Source: Anoxypelagibacter denitrificans (GTDB lineage Bacteria; Pseudomonadota; Alphaproteobacteria; Pelagibacterales; Pelagibacteraceae). Taken from it: a stretch of 10,479 nucleotides of DNA. The notes below the pieces were generated by a model that was not told where the DNA came from, searched no databases, and saw nothing but the letters and a program-made list of their open reading frames with translations. Below, piece after piece: positions 7,253-10,479 of this stretch. The stretch spans positions 1-10,479 of the forward strand of contig JAGFVZ010000031.1 in assembly GCA_017640265.1 (NCBI GenBank), read 5' to 3'. Made by a program: the position numbers and the translations under genes. Each line of letters starts with the position of its first letter. The first letter of the stretch is position 1.

Positions 7253-7277
7253 AAATTTCAATGAGTATAGTTTCCAA
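7248..7277 (-). promoter_or_regulatory. Predicted sigma70-type promoter for the uvrB cluster
   Basis: On the minus strand, a perfect -10 box TATAAT covers 7253-7248, preceded after 18 bases by TTGGAA (7277-7272), which matches four of six -35 consensus bases. Initiation would fall near 7241, giving a leader of about 17 bases before the uvrB ATG at 7224. The -35 box lies inside the first codons of the divergent aspC gene. No other spacer in the six-gene cluster is long enough for a promoter outside coding sequence. Confidence 0.5.
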
Positions 7278-8460
7278 TAGTTTAAAGAGAATAAAGCCCT
7301 CACCAACTCTAGCAGTTACTCAAAAAGCTAGAGAAATGAAAGATGCCGGGAAGGATGTAATAGGGTTGGGTGCCGGAGAACCTGACTTTGATACACCGGA
7401 CAACATTAAAGAGGCTGCTATTGATGCAATAAGAAGGGGCGAAACCAAATATACAGCTGTGGATGGTACACCAAAACTCAAAAAAGCCATTCAAGGCAAG
7501 TTTTCTAGAGAAAACAATTTAAGCTATGAATTGAGCCAAATTTCAGTGGGTACTGGAGGTAAGCAGATAATCTACAACGCTTTCATGGCAACATTAAATC
7601 CTGGTGACGAAGTAATTATTCCAGCACCTTATTGGGTTTCCTATCCTGATATGGTTCTATTGGCTGGTGGAAAACCAAAAATAGTACAATGTTCAGAGAA
7701 GAATGAATTTAAGATTAAACCCAAAGAACTTAAAAAAGCAATTAGTAAAAAGACTAAATGGTTGATAATTAATTCACCGTCAAATCCTACGGGATCTTGC
7801 TATACAGAGGAAGAATTAGAAGAGTTATCAGAAATTCTAATAAAAAATAAAAAAATTTATATCTTAAGCGACGATATTTACGAACATATTACTTACGATG
7901 ATTTCAAATTTTTTACTATTGCGCAGATAGATGCTCTTAAGGACAGAACGTTAACCATGAACGGAGTAAGTAAATCTTATTCTATGACAGGTTGGAGGAT
8001 AGGGTATGGTGCTGGACCGAAAGAAATTATTAAAGCTATGGCAAAAATTCAATCTCAATCTACAACAAATCCATCTTCGATAAGCCAAGCAGCAGCAGTA
8101 GAAGCTTTAAATGGTACTCAAGAATTTATAAAAACAAGAACAGAATCTTTCAAAGAGAGAAGAGATTTTGTGGTTAAGTCTTTAAACAAAATAAAGGGAT
8201 TAACTTGTTTTAAGCCAAACGGAGCATTTTATGTTTTTCCAAACTGTAAATCTTGTTTAAACAAGAAAGATATTAAAAAAAATAAAATAAAAACAGATAA
8301 AGATTTTGTTGAATCTTTATTAGAAAATGCCGGCGTTGCAGTAGTTCAGGGATCAGCTTTTGGTTTACCTGGATTTTTTAGAATATCTTACGCAACTTCA
8401 ATGGAAAATTTGCAAAAGGCTTTGGCCAAAATAAAAGAATTTTGTGAAAATCTAAATTAA
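7261..8460 (+). CDS. aspC: Aspartate aminotransferase (class I, subgroup I-gamma type)
   Basis: PLP enzyme that interconverts aspartate + 2-oxoglutarate and oxaloacetate + glutamate in the cytoplasm, linking the TCA cycle to aspartate-family amino acids and nitrogen flow. The 399 residues are full length. Visible are the N-terminal RIKPSPTLAVTQKA and GLGAGEPDFDTP segments, YTAVDGTPKLKKAI, GGKQIIYNA (99-107), NSPSNPTG (171-178, with the PLP-contacting Asn175), SDDIYEHITY (203-212, Asp204 and Tyr207), the Schiff-base Lys238 in GVSKSYSMTGWRIGY, and Arg374 in GFFRISYATS, which binds the substrate carboxylate. This set is typical of the bacterial I-gamma aspartate aminotransferases, some of which also accept prephenate, so a second role as prephenate aminotransferase is possible. 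The ATG at 7261 has no Shine-Dalgarno. It is divergent from uvrB across 36 bases. Its TAA stop is shared with trxB on the other strand. I see no sign that it belongs to a larger operon. Confidence 0.92.
   Translation: MSIVSNSLKRIKPSPTLAVTQKAREMKDAGKDVIGLGAGEPDFDTPDNIKEAAIDAIRRGETKYTAVDGTPKLKKAIQGKFSRENNLSYELSQISVGTGGKQIIYNAFMATLNPGDEVIIPAPYWVSYPDMVLLAGGKPKIVQCSEKNEFKIKPKELKKAISKKTKWLIINSPSNPTGSCYTEEELEELSEILIKNKKIYILSDDIYEHITYDDFKFFTIAQIDALKDRTLTMNGVSKSYSMTGWRIGYGAGPKEIIKAMAKIQSQSTTNPSSISQAAAVEALNGTQEFIKTRTESFKERRDFVVKSLNKIKGLTCFKPNGAFYVFPNCKSCLNKKDIKKNKIKTDKDFVESLLENAGVAVVQGSAFGLPGFFRISYATSMENLQKALAKIKEFCENLN
8457..8460. other. Shared TTAA stop of aspC and trxB
   Basis: TTAA again serves as the TAA stop of both converging genes: aspC on the plus strand (8458-8460) and trxB on the minus strand (8459-8457). 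The overlap is four bases with no intergenic sequence, the same arrangement as at 711-714. No GC-rich hairpin with a T-run is visible around it. Confidence 0.9.
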
Positions 8461-9407
8461 TTTTGTTTTGAAAGAAATTTTTCAGCTTCAAGTGCTGACA
8501 TACATCCCATACCAGCTGCTGTAACGGCCTGTCTAAAAATTTTATCTTTTACGTCTCCAGCAGCAAATACTCCAGAAATACTAGTTTGCGTTGAGTCAGG
8601 TTTGGTTATTAAATATCCTTCTTTATCCATTTTTAATTGATTTTTGAATAAAGACGTGGCTGGGTCGTGACCTATTGCAATAAACAAGCCATCAACTTTT
8701 AAGTCAGTTATTTTACCTGATTTAATATTCTTAATTTTAACTCCATTAACACTTTTTGGTTTTTGATTTCCAACAACTTCTTCAACTACACTATCCCAAA
8801 TAATCTCAATTTTTTTATTTGCTCTCAGTTTTTCCTGAAGTATTTTTTCTGCACGCAATTCATTTCTTCTATGTATGAGTTTTACTTTTGATGCAAATTT
8901 TGTAAGAAACATTGCTTCTTCGACAGCAGCATTTCCACCTCCAACAACAGCCACTTCCTTTTCTTTAAAGAAAAAACCATCACAAGTAGCACATGCTGAA
9001 ACTCCAAACCCTCTGAACTCTTGTTCAGATTTTAAATTTAACCACCTCGCCTGTGCACCCGTAGAAATTATAAGTGTATCAGCAGTATAAATTTGTCCGC
9101 TATCACCAGTTGCTACAAAAGGTTTTTTAGAGAGATCTACTTTATTGATATGGTCTTGTATCATTTCGGTTCCCACCGCTTTAGCCTGTCCTTTCATTTC
9201 ATCCATTAACCACGGACCCTGAATAACTTTTGAATGCCCGGGGTAGTTTTCAACATCAGTTGTTGTTGTTAATTGGCCTCCAGGCTGCGAACCATAAACT
9301 AAAATTGGCTTAAGCATCGCTCTTGCGGCATAGATAGCCGCGGTATAACCAGCGGGACCAGATCCAAGAATTAACACTTTTGTGTGTTTGGTAGACTTAT
9401 TATTCAT
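8457..9407 (-). CDS. trxB: Thioredoxin-disulfide reductase
   Basis: Low-molecular-weight FAD enzyme that passes electrons from NADPH to oxidised thioredoxin in the cytoplasm. Numbered from the ATG at 9407 (316 residues, normal length): FAD-binding GSGPAGYTAAIYAARA (15-30), GGQLTTTTDVENYPG (43-57), the redox-active CATC (139-142), the NADPH-binding GGGNAAVEEA (156-165) with HRR at 179-181 for the 2'-phosphate, and the C-terminal GVFAAGDVKD (279-288) with RQAVTAAGMG. An earlier in-frame ATG at 9449 would add 14 hydrophobic residues and run 19 bases into the divergent ELM1-family gene. The ATG at 9407 places the conserved first strand (TKVLILGSGPAG) where family members have it, so I chose it. 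No Shine-Dalgarno precedes it. The stop is shared with aspC. It appears to be a single-gene transcript from the 23-base spacer. Confidence 0.95.
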   Translation of the reverse strand: MNNKSTKHTKVLILGSGPAGYTAAIYAARAMLKPILVYGSQPGGQLTTTTDVENYPGHSKVIQGPWLMDEMKGQAKAVGTEMIQDHINKVDLSKKPFVATGDSGQIYTADTLIISTGAQARWLNLKSEQEFRGFGVSACATCDGFFFKEKEVAVVGGGNAAVEEAMFLTKFASKVKLIHRRNELRAEKILQEKLRANKKIEIIWDSVVEEVVGNQKPKSVNGVKIKNIKSGKITDLKVDGLFIAIGHDPATSLFKNQLKMDKEGYLITKPDSTQTSISGVFAAGDVKDKIFRQAVTAAGMGCMSALEAEKFLSKQN

Positions 9408-9430
9408 TATATATAGATATATAGTTACAA
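9408..9430. promoter_or_regulatory. 23-base AT-repeat spacer between divergent trxB and ELM1-family genes
   Basis: This spacer consists mostly of alternating T and A (TATATATAGATATATAG). It must hold or border the promoters for both genes, which start on opposite strands at its two ends. For the rightward gene a plausible pair is TTGGTA (9388-9393, inside trxB) and TATAGA (9412-9417), 18 bases apart. For trxB several overlapping TATATA/TATATC boxes are possible, with TTTCAA inside the opposite gene as a weak -35. Exact boxes cannot be assigned. There is no Shine-Dalgarno before either ATG. Confidence 0.4.
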
Positions 9431-10381
9431 ATGTTGAAATTAAAAGCACTTCTTTTAACTCAAGGTATGCACGGTATGATAAGTCAGGTTGAGGGTCTAG
9501 CCAACGCTTTGAATTTAAATTTTAAACATCAAACCATAGAACTTAGAAAATTTTGGAATATTATTCCACCAAAGTTTACTCCGTTATCTGAAAATATCAT
9601 AAAAAATAAATTTATTTGTGATGCCAAAGTTATTATTTCTTGTGGGAGAAAGAGCGTTGTTCCTTCTATTATTTTAAAAAAAAATTTTAAAAATGAAATA
9701 TTTAATATTCATATTCAGGACCCCAAAGTAAAATTAAATAATTTCGATTCTATCATTTGTCCGGAGCACGATAATTTAAACGGAGACAATGTCATAAAAA
9801 CCAAGGGCGCCATACATTATCTTACAAATGATGAAATTAAAAAAAATATAAATTATCTAAAACCAAACGCAGATGGCAAAAAAATTGTCACTTTTGTCCT
9901 TGGAGGGCCAAATAAATATTACAATTTTTCTGAGAAACAAATGAGCGCTATGTTTACAAAAATAAAAAATTTGTTTGTTTTCTCAAAATATAAATTAATT
10001 GTAATTCCATCATATAGAACACCAGATAATATTTTAAAGCTTGCCCACTACCATTTTAACGAGGATCATTTGGTAATAAAAGAGAGGGATAAGAAAGCGT
10101 ATTTATCTTCGCTAGGTTTATCAGATATAATCGTCGTTACTTGTGATTCAACCTCTATGATTTCAGAAGCGGCAATTACTGGAAAACCAATTTATGTTGC
10201 AAACATGAAGCCAAAAAGAAATATTTATAGATTTAAAAAATTTTACAAATTATTTAAAGATTTAGGCATCATCAGAGATCTAGAGGAAAAAATTGACTTT
10301 TGGGGCTACAATAAATTAAACGAAGTAAGTCGAGTAGCTTTACTGTTGAAAGAAAAAATGAAACAAAATGGAATTATTTAA
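9431..10381 (+). CDS. ELM1-family protein (PF06258, mitochondrial-fission ELM1-like)
   Basis: A 316-residue protein that matches the ELM1 family (formerly DUF1022), found in many Alphaproteobacteria and in plants, where ELM1 helps place a dynamin on mitochondria. The bacterial function is not established. Family marks in order are LTQGMHGMISQVEGLA (9-24), ISCGRKSVVPSI (69-80), HIQDPKV (94-100), FDSIICPEHD (105-114), the Gly-Asp-Asn-Val and TKGAIH stretch (118-129), VLGGPNKYY (156-164), and TCDSTSMISEAAITGKPIYV (237-256). The last segment resembles the sugar-nucleotide-binding half of GT-B glycosyltransferases and epimerases, so a glycan or envelope activity is a reasonable guess. No signal peptide or membrane helix is seen, so it is probably cytoplasmic or peripheral. 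The ATG at 9431 is favoured by the tight spacer. The 3' end overlaps the next gene by 14 bases, suggesting coupled translation and a shared process. Confidence 0.82.
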   Translation: MLKLKALLLTQGMHGMISQVEGLANALNLNFKHQTIELRKFWNIIPPKFTPLSENIIKNKFICDAKVIISCGRKSVVPSIILKKNFKNEIFNIHIQDPKVKLNNFDSIICPEHDNLNGDNVIKTKGAIHYLTNDEIKKNINYLKPNADGKKIVTFVLGGPNKYYNFSEKQMSAMFTKIKNLFVFSKYKLIVIPSYRTPDNILKLAHYHFNEDHLVIKERDKKAYLSSLGLSDIIVVTCDSTSMISEAAITGKPIYVANMKPKRNIYRFKKFYKLFKDLGIIRDLEEKIDFWGYNKLNEVSRVALLLKEKMKQNGII

Positions 10382-10479
10382 AGCCTTAACATCAAGATCA
10401 AATTTTTATGACAAACCTTTCAGTCATTGGGACTATAGCAAACCGTTAACAGAGGAAGCAATAAAAGAAATTTGTAATG
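10368..10479 (+). CDS. N-terminal fragment of an unidentified protein (possibly a 2OG-Fe(II) oxygenase-like protein)
   Basis: An open frame begins with ATG at 10368, inside the last codons of the ELM1-family gene, and stays open for 37 codons to the window end. It starts MELFKALTSRSNFYDKPFSH and continues with a Trp-Asp-Tyr, a KPLTEEAIKEI helix and CN. A short phrase of the type PF-x-H-W followed by a helix rich in Glu and Ile is reminiscent of the N-terminus of small 2-oxoglutarate/Fe(II) oxygenases of the prolyl-hydroxylase type. None of the metal- or 2OG-binding residues are inside the window, so that label is only a guess. That the frame is a real gene is better supported: it is the only natural continuation of the rightward operon, and a 14-base overlap is seen at two other junctions here. 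Confidence 0.6.
   Translation, partial: MELFKALTSRSNFYDKPFSHWDYSKPLTEEAIKEICN

Noticed and set aside
7225..7300. LexA/SOS box upstream of uvrB
   Set aside because: I looked for the alphaproteobacterial GTTC-N7-GTTC pattern and the CTG-N10-CAG pattern near the promoter and found neither.
8875..9090. A 71-codon open frame on the plus strand opposite trxB
   Set aside because: It is antisense to the CATC and NADPH-binding regions of trxB, with no ribosome site and no family resemblance. The same reasoning applies to the short antisense frames at 5144-5341 and 7309-7494.
9408..9423. TATATATAGATATATA as a microsatellite or origin-like element
   Set aside because: It is only 16 bases, fits overlapping -10 boxes of two divergent promoters, and no DnaA boxes or origin genes are nearby.
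9408..9449. An earlier ATG for trxB at 9449, adding 14 hydrophobic residues
   Set aside because: It would overlap the divergent ELM1-family gene by 19 bases, and the added residues precede the conserved first strand of the FAD domain without family support. The ATG at 9407 fits the usual length.
1..10479. Mobile elements, CRISPR arrays, tRNA/rRNA genes, phage or defence genes
   Set aside because: No transposase, integrase, direct-repeat array, structured RNA or restriction/defence motif was seen; nearly all bases are accounted for by housekeeping genes.

Overview
This window is a 10.5 kb piece of a very AT-rich, highly streamlined bacterial genome. The most likely source is the SAR11 clade (Pelagibacterales, Alphaproteobacteria) or a close relative. 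Three things point there: the low GC content, judged by eye; Lys/Ile/Asn-rich proteins; and extreme packing, with only about 70 of 10,479 bases lying outside genes. The ELM1-family gene and the order uvrC-pgsA also fit Alphaproteobacteria. The placement is inference from content and style, not from a marker gene. I see no mobile elements, tRNA or rRNA genes, CRISPR arrays or strain-specific islands, so this is core chromosome.

Layout. From the left edge, the 3' part of ilvE (branched-chain aminotransferase) runs rightward and meets, tail to tail, a six-gene leftward cluster. In transcription order that cluster is uvrB, a pteridine-reductase-like SDR gene, folB, uvrC, pgsA and a SAM methyltransferase gene. 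Gaps inside it are 2-6 bases or the genes overlap, so it is probably one operon. Its likely promoter lies in a 36-base spacer at 7225-7260, shared with the divergent aspartate aminotransferase gene (aspC). aspC runs into trxB (thioredoxin reductase, leftward), again tail to tail. A 23-base spacer at 9408-9430 separates trxB from a divergent ELM1-family gene, which overlaps the start of a further gene cut by the window end.

How the genes fit together. The cluster joins two nucleotide excision repair subunits (UvrB, UvrC) with two pterin/folate genes (FolB and an SDR with three pteridine-reductase hallmarks), phosphatidylglycerol phosphate synthesis (PgsA) and an uncharacterised methyltransferase. 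The two aminotransferases are ordinary amino-acid metabolism, and TrxB recycles thioredoxin with NADPH.

No clearly new multi-gene system is visible. The points most worth a second look are the folate SDR with the PTR1/FolM active site, the ELM1-family gene coupled to an unidentified downstream gene, and the architecture. Both convergent gene pairs end on a shared TTAA, three same-strand junctions overlap by exactly 14 bases, and the genes that start divergent transcripts lack visible Shine-Dalgarno sites.
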